From CAYHZL01 sp964361075 (GTDB lineage: Bacteria > Bacteroidota > Ignavibacteria > UBA10030 > UBA8401): DNA of 8,967 bases. Both the position numbers and the translations under genes were made by a program. The stretch covers positions 1 to 8,967 of the forward strand of contig CAYHZL010000149.1 of the NCBI GenBank assembly GCA_964361075.1, given 5' to 3'. Shown one piece after another: positions 1-6,597 of this stretch (the stretch's first letter is position 1; each line of letters starts with the position of its first letter). A model generated the notes under the pieces. The model had not been told where the DNA came from. It worked only from the letters and a program-made list of their open reading frames with translations, and did not search any database.

Positions 1-23
1 TTTTTTCCACTAATCTAGTTTTA

Positions 24-1067
24 TCAAAAGTCATATTCCAACTGAAGCATAACACTATCAACCTTACCACCACAATCAGATACTCCTTCAATTTTTGCCG
101 TTAGTGTTCTTGGTGTTGTTTGTATTGTTGTACTAAGTGGTTTTACTGTAATTTTTGGAGGACGACAAGTATTATATTCTACAACCGCATACATTTGCCA
201 TTCAAAATCGCCGCGGATGTGCCATCCTTTATTTCCATTGCGAGCTGCTTCGTAAAATTTAAATGAATGGAAAGGATAATTCGTGTTTCCAAACGCAGTC
301 ATTTCCATACGAGCATCTTTGCCGCCAGGCGAAGAAAAGTTTTGAAGAGTAAAACCAAATAATTCACCTTGATTGAAAGTTATCTCAACGCCTCAATCTG
401 CCAAATTAATTCCTTGCCATTTTGCAGAATCGAGTGTAAGCAGCAAGCCACCCGGCAGCCACCTTGCCTCTGTTCCAAGAGGATCAAAAGAAACTTTAGC
501 GCTGTCGGGATTTCCAACAGCAGATTTAAATATTGTATCTGTTGCGATCTCCTTAAACGCTGTAACATTACCATCACCATCTGCAGAATCAATATAATAT
601 CCCATAGCAGAGCGAGAACCATTGGCGCCGGCAGTTGTTGGAAGTGCTGCCACTCGCGGATCAACTTTCCACGCACGAATTTTTGCTTTACCAATATCAC
701 CTGTTAATCCATAATTCTTCCACACAATAGATTTTACAATTCTAGGAGCTTCGAGAGCAAACCATGCTAATGCTACTTCTTGATGGAAAAATCCAAAATT
801 GGAAAGTGACTGGGTAGAATCATAATTTTTTATTTTGTCAGTTATTCCTGAAGGTTGTGCGGGCACAGAAGGAGAGAGAGCGAAATTTTTTTGCAATCGT
901 TCCATTCGTTCTGTCCGTTCAATTGCATCACTTGCGCGTTCTCCTTTTGTAATCGGAATAGCTTCCTGCTTTCCATCGGAATTAACGTGCAACAGCACGT
1001 GTTGTTGCGCAAAAGTTATTGAAATTGAAATAGAAAAAAAAGTGAGGGAAAAAAACAAAGTTTTCAT
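24..1067 (-). pseudogene. secreted protein of unknown function, interrupted by an in-frame TGA
   Basis: I do not recognise a named family. The start at 1067 is chosen because GGGAGG lies 4 bases upstream and because the protein then opens with a signal peptide, MKTLFFSLTFFSISISITFA, with likely cleavage before QQHVLL. Export is therefore expected. Codons 1-224 are open, codon 225 is TGA (393-395), and the same frame then stays open to a TGA at 24-26, giving about 347 codons in all. The part after the stop continues the same kind of beta-rich, aromatic sequence (GVEITFNQGELFGF, then FHSFKFYEAARNGNKGWHI), so the two halves look like one gene. There is no plausible start until ATG at 308. The final 45 residues (PPKITVKPLSTT onwards) resemble the beginning of an Ig/FN3-like domain, so the 3' end may also be cut. 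TGA reassignment is unlikely because valS and pabBC are long and use TGG for Trp. It could be a decaying gene, a readthrough case or a sequencing error. The gene lies downstream of pabBC on the same strand, separated by a mobile element. Confidence 0.7.
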
Positions 1068-1245
1068 TGCGCCTCCCGCTATGAGTGAGGGTTTTGTTGA
1101 ACCACTGTTCAACAGAAATGTAGTTTGCCTGATGTAAAAAAGCAAGAGGTTTCTATAACCATGCCGTACGTGGTGGCGTACAGCGCAATGTTGTCAGGTT
1201 AAGAAATCACTAATGCTACAGTTGTCAAACAAAACAACCGGTACA

Positions 1246-1369
1246 GTCATTGCGAGGCGTTTTTTGCCGAAGTTCCAAAGGAATGCCTTCGGCACAATCT
1301 TAAAATCATTGAGAAAAAGATTGCCGCGTCATTCGTAACGCTGGCGCGTGACTCATTTCTCGCAATGAC
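1246..1369. repeat. inner inverted repeat GTCATTGCGAG...CTCGCAATGAC
   Basis: Perfect 11-bp inverted repeats at 1246-1256 and 1359-1369 bound a 124-bp segment lying wholly inside MITE-like element 1. The GTCATTGCGAG word is familiar as a dispersed intergenic repeat in many bacterial genomes. It appears to be cargo of the element rather than its mobile end, because the target duplication lies at the outer repeats. Confidence 0.6.
1265..1294. repeat. small palindromic repeat (family A, copy 1)
   Basis: TGCCGAAG (1265-1272) pairs with CTTCGGCA (1287-1294), and TTCC pairs with GGAA inside it. Positions 1280-1295 read GGAATGCCTTCGGCAC, which differs by one base from 3326-3341. It appears to interrupt the surrounding repeat, since removing it would join GCCGAAG to CAATCTT. 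This would be a third level of nesting. Confidence 0.6.
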
Positions 1370-1406
1370 AAATCCTTAACCTGACAACATTGGCGTAAAG
1401 CGCCGC

Positions 1407-3182
1407 TTACTTTTCAAATGTAACTTTCATCCAGCCCCGCACTGAATTGCAGAGGTATATTGCATCGGCAGAGCGCATTTCTTCAATGGTAAGTATTTGT
1501 TCTTGCGAAGAAGAATAAGTTGCAAGAATATTGTTTCTGTATACGCCTGGAAGCAATCCGCATTCGCATGGCGGCGTAAGCAGTACATCATTTTTTTTGA
1601 TGAAGATATTTGTGTACGAGCCTTCAGTGATTTCGTTCTTTTCATTTGTGAAAATATAATCAACAATATTTTCTTCCTCTGCCCGAATTGAATACGCATC
1701 ATACAGTGCGCGATGTGTTGTTTTATGAAAAAGAAAACGATTTCCGGAATGCGTCTGTTCAAGAGCCAGCTTGATGATTAATTTCCGCGGCGCGGCATTC
1801 AATATCCGATGTGAAAGAGAAATTGCTCCTGTACGGAAGAGTAGGAATCGCACGCGAATTTTACTTTTTTGTTGAGACGAAAGATACTCTCGTTCATACT
1901 GTTTGAATGTGAGACGGATTTTTTCATCGTCATATAAAAATCCGAAATACTCTGCCGAGTTGCGAAGACGTGCAAGATGTTCATCGAAAAAAGTAAAGCC
2001 ATTTTTCCACAGCAATGTTTCAATAAGTTGGAATTCAACCAAAGGCTGCGTGAGAAAATTTGCTTTTAAGGTGCATTCTTCAAATTCTTTTTCCGGAATT
2101 GAGTCCGCCACAATACCGCTGCCTATACCGAACGTTCCTTTTTCGTTGTGTAGAGTAAGCGTGCGGATTGCGACGTTGAACATTGCTTCGTCGTGCGGAG
2201 AAAAAAATCCGATAGCACCGCAGTACACACCGCGCGATGTTTGTTCTAGTTCGTGGATAATTTCCATCGATCGGATTTTCGGCGCGCCGGTAACAGAACC
2301 GCAGGGAAAAAGCGCTCGAAAAATATCGTAGTACGATATTTTTTCTCGCAGTGTTCCACTCACAGTTGAAGTCATCTGAAAAAGCGAATCATATTTTTCA
2401 ACATCAAACATTGATGGAACATGCACCGAACCGATATTGCAAATTCTTCCAAGGTCATTGCGCAATAAATCAACAATCATCAAATTTTCACTTCTGTTTT
2501 TTTCGTCGTTGCGTAGCCATTCGGCAATCGTGTTGTCTTCGTGCAATGTTCTGCCGCGCGGTGCAGTTCCCTTCATCGGCTTTGTAATGATCGTGTTGCC
2601 GTTGCGATGAAAAAATAATTCTGGAGAGAAAGAAAGAATTGCATGTGTATCTGTGTGAAGATATGCGCTGTACGAAACATGTTGTTTCTTTCGAAGCTGG
2701 TGATACAATGCAGAAAGTGAATCGCGATTTTCAAACAAATATTTGTTGGTAAAATTAATTTGATACGTGTCGCCTTCCGAAATATATTTGAGAATCTGTT
2801 GAATACTGCGAACATATTCTTTTTCATCATTCAATAAATGAAAATCCGAAATGAGAGTATCGTTGTTCACATTTTCATCTTCTTGCATTGTATATTCGCT
2901 TGAAGATTCGTACACACCAAACCAAGCAAGCGGCAGCGTATCGCGATGAATGTAACCGGCAAATTTTTCTTCAAAATGGTATCCGCATTCGTAGGCAAAA
3001 TATCCGGCAACATACATTCCGCATGCAAGCGCATGTTCAATGCGCGCAAATAGAATTGGAATTTCTTCGAGTGAATGTGCGGTGAGAATTTCTTTTGGCG
3101 AGTGAAAAAAATAATTACGAGAATGCGCTGACGAGTGCAGCGAGCTTTCAAGCAGTATTGAATTCGGTGAAAATAATTTCAT
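1407..3182 (-). CDS. pabBC: bifunctional aminodeoxychorismate synthase component I / 4-amino-4-deoxychorismate lyase (PabB-PabC fusion)
   Basis: This 591-residue fusion should carry out two steps from chorismate to p-aminobenzoate for folate synthesis in the cytoplasm. Residues 1-380 form a chorismate-binding PabB domain with the motifs KPMKGT (201-206), DLLRNDLGR (238-246), GSVTGAPK (295-302) and GIGSGIVADSIPEKEFEEC (352-370). Lys204 in the P(I/M)KGT motif is the residue that separates aminodeoxychorismate synthases from anthranilate synthases, which carry Ala there. Residues 381-591 form a class IV PLP-dependent PabC lyase domain, with the likely PLP lysine at K487 (FHKTTHR), EGSYTNIF at 520-527 and GLLPGVYRN at 542-550. 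The glutaminase partner PabA is not in the window. The ATG at 3182 fits the family N-terminus, but no clear Shine-Dalgarno precedes it. A terminator-like hairpin lies 18 bases upstream (3201-3220), so attenuation of this gene is possible. It lies downstream of valS on the same strand, across 383 bases of repeats. Confidence 0.93.
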   Translation of the reverse strand: MKLFSPNSILLESSLHSSAHSRNYFFHSPKEILTAHSLEEIPILFARIEHALACGMYVAGYFAYECGYHFEEKFAGYIHRDTLPLAWFGVYESSSEYTMQEDENVNNDTLISDFHLLNDEKEYVRSIQQILKYISEGDTYQINFTNKYLFENRDSLSALYHQLRKKQHVSYSAYLHTDTHAILSFSPELFFHRNGNTIITKPMKGTAPRGRTLHEDNTIAEWLRNDEKNRSENLMIVDLLRNDLGRICNIGSVHVPSMFDVEKYDSLFQMTSTVSGTLREKISYYDIFRALFPCGSVTGAPKIRSMEIIHELEQTSRGVYCGAIGFFSPHDEAMFNVAIRTLTLHNEKGTFGIGSGIVADSIPEKEFEECTLKANFLTQPLVEFQLIETLLWKNGFTFFDEHLARLRNSAEYFGFLYDDEKIRLTFKQYEREYLSSQQKSKIRVRFLLFRTGAISLSHRILNAAPRKLIIKLALEQTHSGNRFLFHKTTHRALYDAYSIRAEEENIVDYIFTNEKNEITEGSYTNIFIKKNDVLLTPPCECGLLPGVYRNNILATYSSSQEQILTIEEMRSADAIYLCNSVRGWMKVTFEK

Positions 3183-3200
3183 TCACTGTAAAATAAGAAA

Positions 3201-3220
3201 GGCAGAGAATGTGCTCTGCC
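3201..3220 (-). terminator. intrinsic terminator or attenuator just upstream of pabBC
   Basis: On the minus strand GGCAGAG, a 6-base loop and CTCTGCC form a perfect 7-bp stem, followed directly by TTTCTTATTTT. The pabBC ATG follows 18 bases after the stem. The plus-strand reading lacks a T tract. It may end valS transcription, or act as an attenuator if the pabBC promoter lies upstream of it. Confidence 0.5.
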
Positions 3221-3320
3221 TCTGGTTGTAAATTAACAACTGATGTTACTCACACACTTCCTAATGCCGTTTCTAAAAAACAATCTTGTATTATTACCCC
3301 CTCTCAATCTCCCCCTTGTC

Positions 3321-3341
3321 CCGAAGGGATGCCTTCGGCAC
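3321..3341. repeat. small palindromic repeat (family A, copy 2)
   Basis: CCGAAGG (3321-3327) and CCTTCGG (3332-3338) form a hairpin. The core TCCCGAAGGGATG (3319-3331) is also found on the minus strand inside valS, and the right half, GGGATGCCTTCGGCAC, matches copy 1 at 1280-1295 with one difference. It seems to interrupt a longer palindromic repeat: TCTCCC at about 3309-3314 and GGGAGA at 3345-3350 would face each other without it. Confidence 0.6.
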
Positions 3342-3359
3342 TGTGGGAGAAGACAATAT

Positions 3360-3380
3360 CCCTCCCCTGCAAGGGGAGGG
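3360..3380. repeat. CCCTCCCCT hairpin repeat, target of MITE-like element 2
   Basis: CCCTCCCCT (3360-3368) and AGGGGAGGG (3372-3380) form a perfect 9-bp stem with a 3-base loop. The sequence is of the kind dispersed between genes. It continues into GATAGGGT, where element 2 has inserted; without that element it would read on as AGGGATAGGGTGGGGTC. Confidence 0.55.
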
Positions 3381-3387
3381 ATAGGGT

Positions 3388-3518
3388 CAATGCTGTCAAC
3401 TTAAGGAATTCTTTTATGAGAAATAAAGTAGGACAAACATTCTTGTTTGTCAATTTATTTTTATTTGGACAAACAAGAATGTTTGTCCTACCATACCTCT
3501 CTTAAGTTGACAGCATTG
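3388..3518. mobile_element. MITE-like element 2 (131 bp) with the same terminal repeats and a perfect 10-bp target duplication
   Basis: The ends CAATGCTGTCAACTTAAG (3388-3405) and CTTAAGTTGACAGCATTG (3501-3518) are exact reverse complements. They differ from the ends of element 1 at three of 18 positions. Both sides carry the direct repeat GGGATAGGGT (3378-3387 and 3519-3528), an exact 10-bp target-site duplication. Deleting the element and one duplication restores an uninterrupted intergenic repeat, so insertion was clean. No protein is encoded. The interior is a long palindrome (3428-3491) unrelated to the interior of element 1. Confidence 0.9.
3428..3491. repeat. 24-bp perfect inverted repeat inside MITE-like element 2
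   Basis: Bases 3428-3451 and 3468-3491 are exact reverse complements over 24 bases, with a 16-base A/T-rich loop. Each arm is itself a small palindrome: GACAAACA and TGTTTGTC surround TTCT in the left arm and AGAA in the right. The whole can fold as one long hairpin or as two short ones. Confidence 0.85.
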
Positions 3519-3565
3519 GGGATAGGGTGGGGTCAGTAGTGTTCGTACAACATAAGTCCAATAAG

Positions 3566-6280
3566 TTACTGTAATTGCGACAGACTAACTTTCAACTTTT
3601 CTATAGTAGAAGAAAAGTTGTCTCGCTTTGCGCGTTCTTTTTCTAACACATCTGCCGGCGCTTTGGAAACAAAATTCTCGCTATCAAGTTTTGCTGCAAC
3701 ACCGCGTAATTGTCCTTCCAGCCGCTCAATTTCTTTTTGCAGTCGTGTCCGTTCCACATCCAGATCAATCAATCCTTTGAGTGGAATAAATATTTCTTGT
3801 CCTTGCACAACGGCGCTAGCACAATATCCCGGTTTCGGAACTGCGATGCCGAGTGTCATCTCGTTCAATCGCGTTAATCGTTGCAGGGAAAGTTTATTTG
3901 ATTCAAGCACAGAAAGTTTATCGAAATTATTGCAGTTCACCACAAGGTCAACGGATTTTGTCGGCGCAATATTCATTTCATTGCGGATGTTGCGGATGGA
4001 GCCGATCACATCTTGCAAAAATTCCATCGCCTGTTCTGCTTGCTTGTCTATCAACGATTCATCAGTCTGCGGCCAGGCAGAAACCATGATGCTTTCTTTT
4101 TCTCCACGTTCAGCAATTCCTTGCCAAAGTTCTTCGGTAACAAACGGCATAAACGGATGGAGAAGTTTCAACGTCTCTCCATACATTGCCAGCGCACGAT
4201 TGACGATAGAGGTTTTTAAATGCGCATCGCTTGTTTCTTGCAATCGGTTTTTCACAAATTCAATATACCAATCGCAAAAATCTTTCCAGAGAAATTCGTA
4301 CACCATTTTTACTGCTTCATTCACGCGAAAGTTTTCCAGCGCGTCGGTTACATCTTTTACCGTGGAATTAAATCTTGATAAAATCCATGTATCGCTCAAA
4401 TCTTCTGATGTGGGAATCCATCCCTTCGGGACTTGTGAGCCGATAATTGGTAATTGTTCATTGTGGATTGTTAATTGATCGCGGTGCATCAACAAAAATC
4501 TTCCGGCGTTCCAGATTTTGTTTGCAAAGTTTCTTCCCATCTCGCACTTTTCATTTTCGTACTGAACGTCTTGTCCCATCGGTGCAACAAACAACACAGT
4601 AAAGCGAAGCGCATCAGCGCCGTAGGTTGCAATCACATCAAGCGGATCGGGCGAGTTGCCAAGCGACTTGCTCATCTTGCGTCCTTGTCCATCGCGAATG
4701 ATGCTGGTAAAATAGACATGCTTAAATGGAATCTCGTTGCGGAATTCCAAACCCGCCATAATCATTCGTGCAACCCAGAAGAAAATAATTTCCGGCGCAG
4801 TAACAAGTGTATCGGTCGGATAAAAATATTGCAACTCTTTTGTTTCCTCGGGCCAGTTGTGGACAGAGAAAGGCCAGAGCCACGAGGAGAACCATGTATC
4901 GAGCACATCTTCATCTTGACGTATCTTTTCAATTGTACATGTTGTCCCGCCATTGGCGGGATTAATTTTGAATTTTTCAAACGCATCTTCTTTTGAACGC
5001 GCAATAACCATCGTACCATCCGGAAGATAGTAGGCAGGAATCCGATGTCCCCACCACAATTGACGCGAGATACACCAGTCGCGAATATTGGTCATCCAGT
5101 GTTCGTACACTTTTGTCCAGCGTTCGGGATAAAATTTTATTCTTCCATCTTGCACAACTTTCAACGCCGGTTCGGCAAGTGGTTTCATTTTTACAAACCA
5201 CTGATCGGAAAGGTATGGTTCGATGACAGTATCGCAACGGTAGCAATGTCCGACGCTGTTGGTGTGTTCTTCTGTTTTTACAAGCAATCCTTCTTTGTCC
5301 AGATCGCGAAGTAATTCTTTTCGGCAAGCGTATCTATCGAGCGATTGATATTTGAGCGGAACATTTTTATTCATCATGCCCGATGTATCCATCACGATAA
5401 TTTGTTGCAGGTTGTGCCGCAATCCAATTTGATAATCATTCGGATCGTGTGCCGGCGTTACTTTCACTGCGCCTGTTCCGAATAGCGGATCGACAAAATC
5501 GTCTGCGATGATAGGAATGGTTCTGTTTGCAATGGGCAGCAGAATATTTTTTCCGATGAGATGCGCGTAGCGTTCATCTGTCGGATTCACAGCAACGGCA
5601 GAATCACCGAGCATTGTTTCGGGACGCGTTGTTGCAACAGTGATGAACTCTGTTGAATTTTCGATTTGATATTTTATGTACCAGAGATTTCCTTTTCGCT
5701 CGACATAATTTACTTCATCATCGCTCAATGCTGTGTGATCTTTCGGGCACCAATTGACGATATATTTTCCTTTATAGATTAATCCTTTTTCGTACAGACG
5801 AATAAACACTTCCTGCACGGCATTGGAAAGACCTTCATCCATCGTAAACCGTTCGCGCTGCCAATCGCACGATGTGCCGAGCGTTCGCAATTGTTTGATA
5901 ATGGTGCCGCCGTATTCTTCTTTCCATTGCCATACTCGTTTTACAAATTCTTCGCGTCCAAGTTCGCGCCGCTTGATTCCTTCTTTCAGCAACGATTTTT
6001 CAACCACGTGCTGCGTTGCAATACCGGCGTGGTCTGTGCCGGGAATCCAGCACGCTTCGTATCCTTGCATTCTGCGAAAGCGAATGAATACATCTTGCAG
6101 CGTGTTATTTAAAACATGCCCGATGTGGAGAACGCCGGTAACATTTGGCGGAGGAATTACAATGGTGTATGGTTTTTTATTTGGATTTGCTTCAGCGTGA
6201 AAAAAACCTTTGGTCTCCCAGTTGCGGTAAATTTTTGCTTCAACTTCTTGCGGGTTGTACGTTTTTGAAAGTTCGGACAT
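3566..6280 (-). CDS. valS: valyl-tRNA synthetase
   Basis: This class I aminoacyl-tRNA synthetase charges tRNA-Val with valine, using ATP, in the cytoplasm. The protein is full length at 904 residues. It shows PPPNVTGVLHIGH with the HIGH signature at 52-55, the editing domain with TTRPETMLGD (217-226) and GTGAVKVTPAHDPNDY (268-283), the DTWFSS segment (461-466), KMSKS at 535-539, the alpha-helical anticodon-binding region (about 630-780) and a C-terminal coiled-coil tRNA-binding arm (about 836-904). The ATG at 6280 fits the usual N-terminus, but only a T-rich leader precedes it, with no Shine-Dalgarno. Two stretches look like repeat-derived in-frame insertions: residues about 601-625 (QLTIHNEQLPIIGSQVPKGW) between NKIWNAGRFLL and the LSDTWILSRF segment, and INPANGG at 439-445. 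Both lie outside the catalytic motifs, so the enzyme is expected to be active. It ends with TAA and lies upstream of pabBC on the same strand. Confidence 0.97.
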   Translation of the reverse strand: MSELSKTYNPQEVEAKIYRNWETKGFFHAEANPNKKPYTIVIPPPNVTGVLHIGHVLNNTLQDVFIRFRRMQGYEACWIPGTDHAGIATQHVVEKSLLKEGIKRRELGREEFVKRVWQWKEEYGGTIIKQLRTLGTSCDWQRERFTMDEGLSNAVQEVFIRLYEKGLIYKGKYIVNWCPKDHTALSDDEVNYVERKGNLWYIKYQIENSTEFITVATTRPETMLGDSAVAVNPTDERYAHLIGKNILLPIANRTIPIIADDFVDPLFGTGAVKVTPAHDPNDYQIGLRHNLQQIIVMDTSGMMNKNVPLKYQSLDRYACRKELLRDLDKEGLLVKTEEHTNSVGHCYRCDTVIEPYLSDQWFVKMKPLAEPALKVVQDGRIKFYPERWTKVYEHWMTNIRDWCISRQLWWGHRIPAYYLPDGTMVIARSKEDAFEKFKINPANGGTTCTIEKIRQDEDVLDTWFSSWLWPFSVHNWPEETKELQYFYPTDTLVTAPEIIFFWVARMIMAGLEFRNEIPFKHVYFTSIIRDGQGRKMSKSLGNSPDPLDVIATYGADALRFTVLFVAPMGQDVQYENEKCEMGRNFANKIWNAGRFLLMHRDQLTIHNEQLPIIGSQVPKGWIPTSEDLSDTWILSRFNSTVKDVTDALENFRVNEAVKMVYEFLWKDFCDWYIEFVKNRLQETSDAHLKTSIVNRALAMYGETLKLLHPFMPFVTEELWQGIAERGEKESIMVSAWPQTDESLIDKQAEQAMEFLQDVIGSIRNIRNEMNIAPTKSVDLVVNCNNFDKLSVLESNKLSLQRLTRLNEMTLGIAVPKPGYCASAVVQGQEIFIPLKGLIDLDVERTRLQKEIERLEGQLRGVAAKLDSENFVSKAPADVLEKERAKRDNFSSTIEKLKVSLSQLQ
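4418..4480 (-). repeat. repeat-derived in-frame segment inside valS (family A palindrome, copy 3, plus A/T-rich repeat)
   Basis: On the minus strand 4434-4418 reads AAGTCCCGAAGGGATGG, sharing TCCCGAAGGGATG with the intergenic copy at 3319-3331 and the same layout as AGTTCCAAAGGAATG at 1271-1285. Next to it, 4480-4441 consists of short related words (AATTAACAAT, CCACAATGA, ACAATTACCA) of a type normally seen between genes. Together they encode about 21-25 residues between two conserved ValRS segments, without breaking the frame. Confidence 0.5.
4945..4961. repeat. palindrome inside valS (TCCCGCC-ATT-GGCGGGA)
   Basis: A perfect 7-bp stem with a 3-base loop encodes part of INPANGG in valS. The stem word CCCGCC/GGCGGG also forms the hairpin at 7437-7459. 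It lies in a variable stretch before the conserved QDEDVLDTWFSS segment, which would tolerate a small insertion. Chance is harder to exclude here than for the segment at 4418-4480. Confidence 0.35.
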
Positions 6281-6408
6281 AGAAAAAAAATGATAGATAA
6301 TTGAATATAGATTTACTGATAGAAGATAAAAAGAAAGAACGTAAAAATGAATTTTTTCTTGATTCTGATTCTGATTTTTATTGCTTCCAACGCTTCATAC
6401 AGTGTGAA

Positions 6409-6554
6409 ACGTCTGACAGCGATTTTTGCTGTCTGACGTTGTGTGTTAGGAAAAAGATGTCAGACGACTGGAAAGCGTCGTCAGACATCGCGTATAACGC
6501 CTGGCACGTTCTGTGCGCGTTCTTTGCGTCCCGCGTTCTTTGGCGGGGTGTCTG
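6409..6554. repeat. cluster of GTCTGAC/GTCAGAC inverted repeats between valS and the kinase remnant
   Basis: The 317-base gap 6281-6597 lacks a credible gene. Within it ACGTCTGACAGC (6409-6420) pairs with GCTGTCTGACGT (6428-6439), and GATGTCAGACGAC (6456-6468) pairs with GTCGTCAGACATC (6477-6489), each with a single central mismatch. A fifth GTCTGAC word lies at 6548-6554. Between them CGCGTTCTTTG occurs twice (6516-6526 and 6532-6542), with a similar CACGTTCTGTG at 6506-6516. Bases 6281-6408 hold only A/T-rich sequence that should include the valS promoter; I see no convincing boxes. Confidence 0.6.
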
Positions 6555-6597
6555 ACGTTGACTACCGCAGTAGTTATTCTACCCTCCTTTTTTTTAG

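Larger units (their letters stand above)
1186..1392. mobile_element. MITE-like element 1 (207 bp) with 18-bp terminal inverted repeats and 10-bp target duplication
   Basis: The ends CAATGTTGTCAGGTTAAG (1186-1203) and CTTAACCTGACAACATTG (1375-1392) are exact reverse complements. They are flanked by GCGTACAGCG (1176-1185) and GCGTAAAGCG (1393-1402), a 10-bp direct repeat with one mismatch, as expected of a target-site duplication. No coding sequence fits inside, so it must depend on a transposase supplied from elsewhere. Duplications of about 10 bp are typical of several IS4-family subgroups; assigning it there is inference. It sits 14 bases beyond the pabBC stop codon, between that gene and the broken secreted-protein gene. 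The interior carries an older repeat (1246-1369). Confidence 0.85.

Noticed and set aside
393..395. TGA recoded as Trp, Gly or selenocysteine throughout the genome
   Set aside because: valS and pabBC contain no in-frame TGA over nearly 1500 codons and use TGG for Trp, and the kinase remnant ends with TGA right after a complete receiver domain; a single local stop is more likely damage or error.
3209..3505. A 98-codon plus-strand open frame between pabBC and valS
   Set aside because: It runs through a terminator-like hairpin, two palindromic repeats and a mobile element, with no protein similarity.
3618..4478. A 286-codon plus-strand open frame opposite valS
   Set aside because: It is a Ser/Arg-rich antisense shadow of valS, which is full length with all motifs.
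6301..6555. An 84-codon plus-strand open frame before the kinase remnant
   Set aside because: It is Cys/Phe/Lys-rich without recognisable domains, lacks a ribosome binding site and is made largely of the GTCTGAC inverted repeats.
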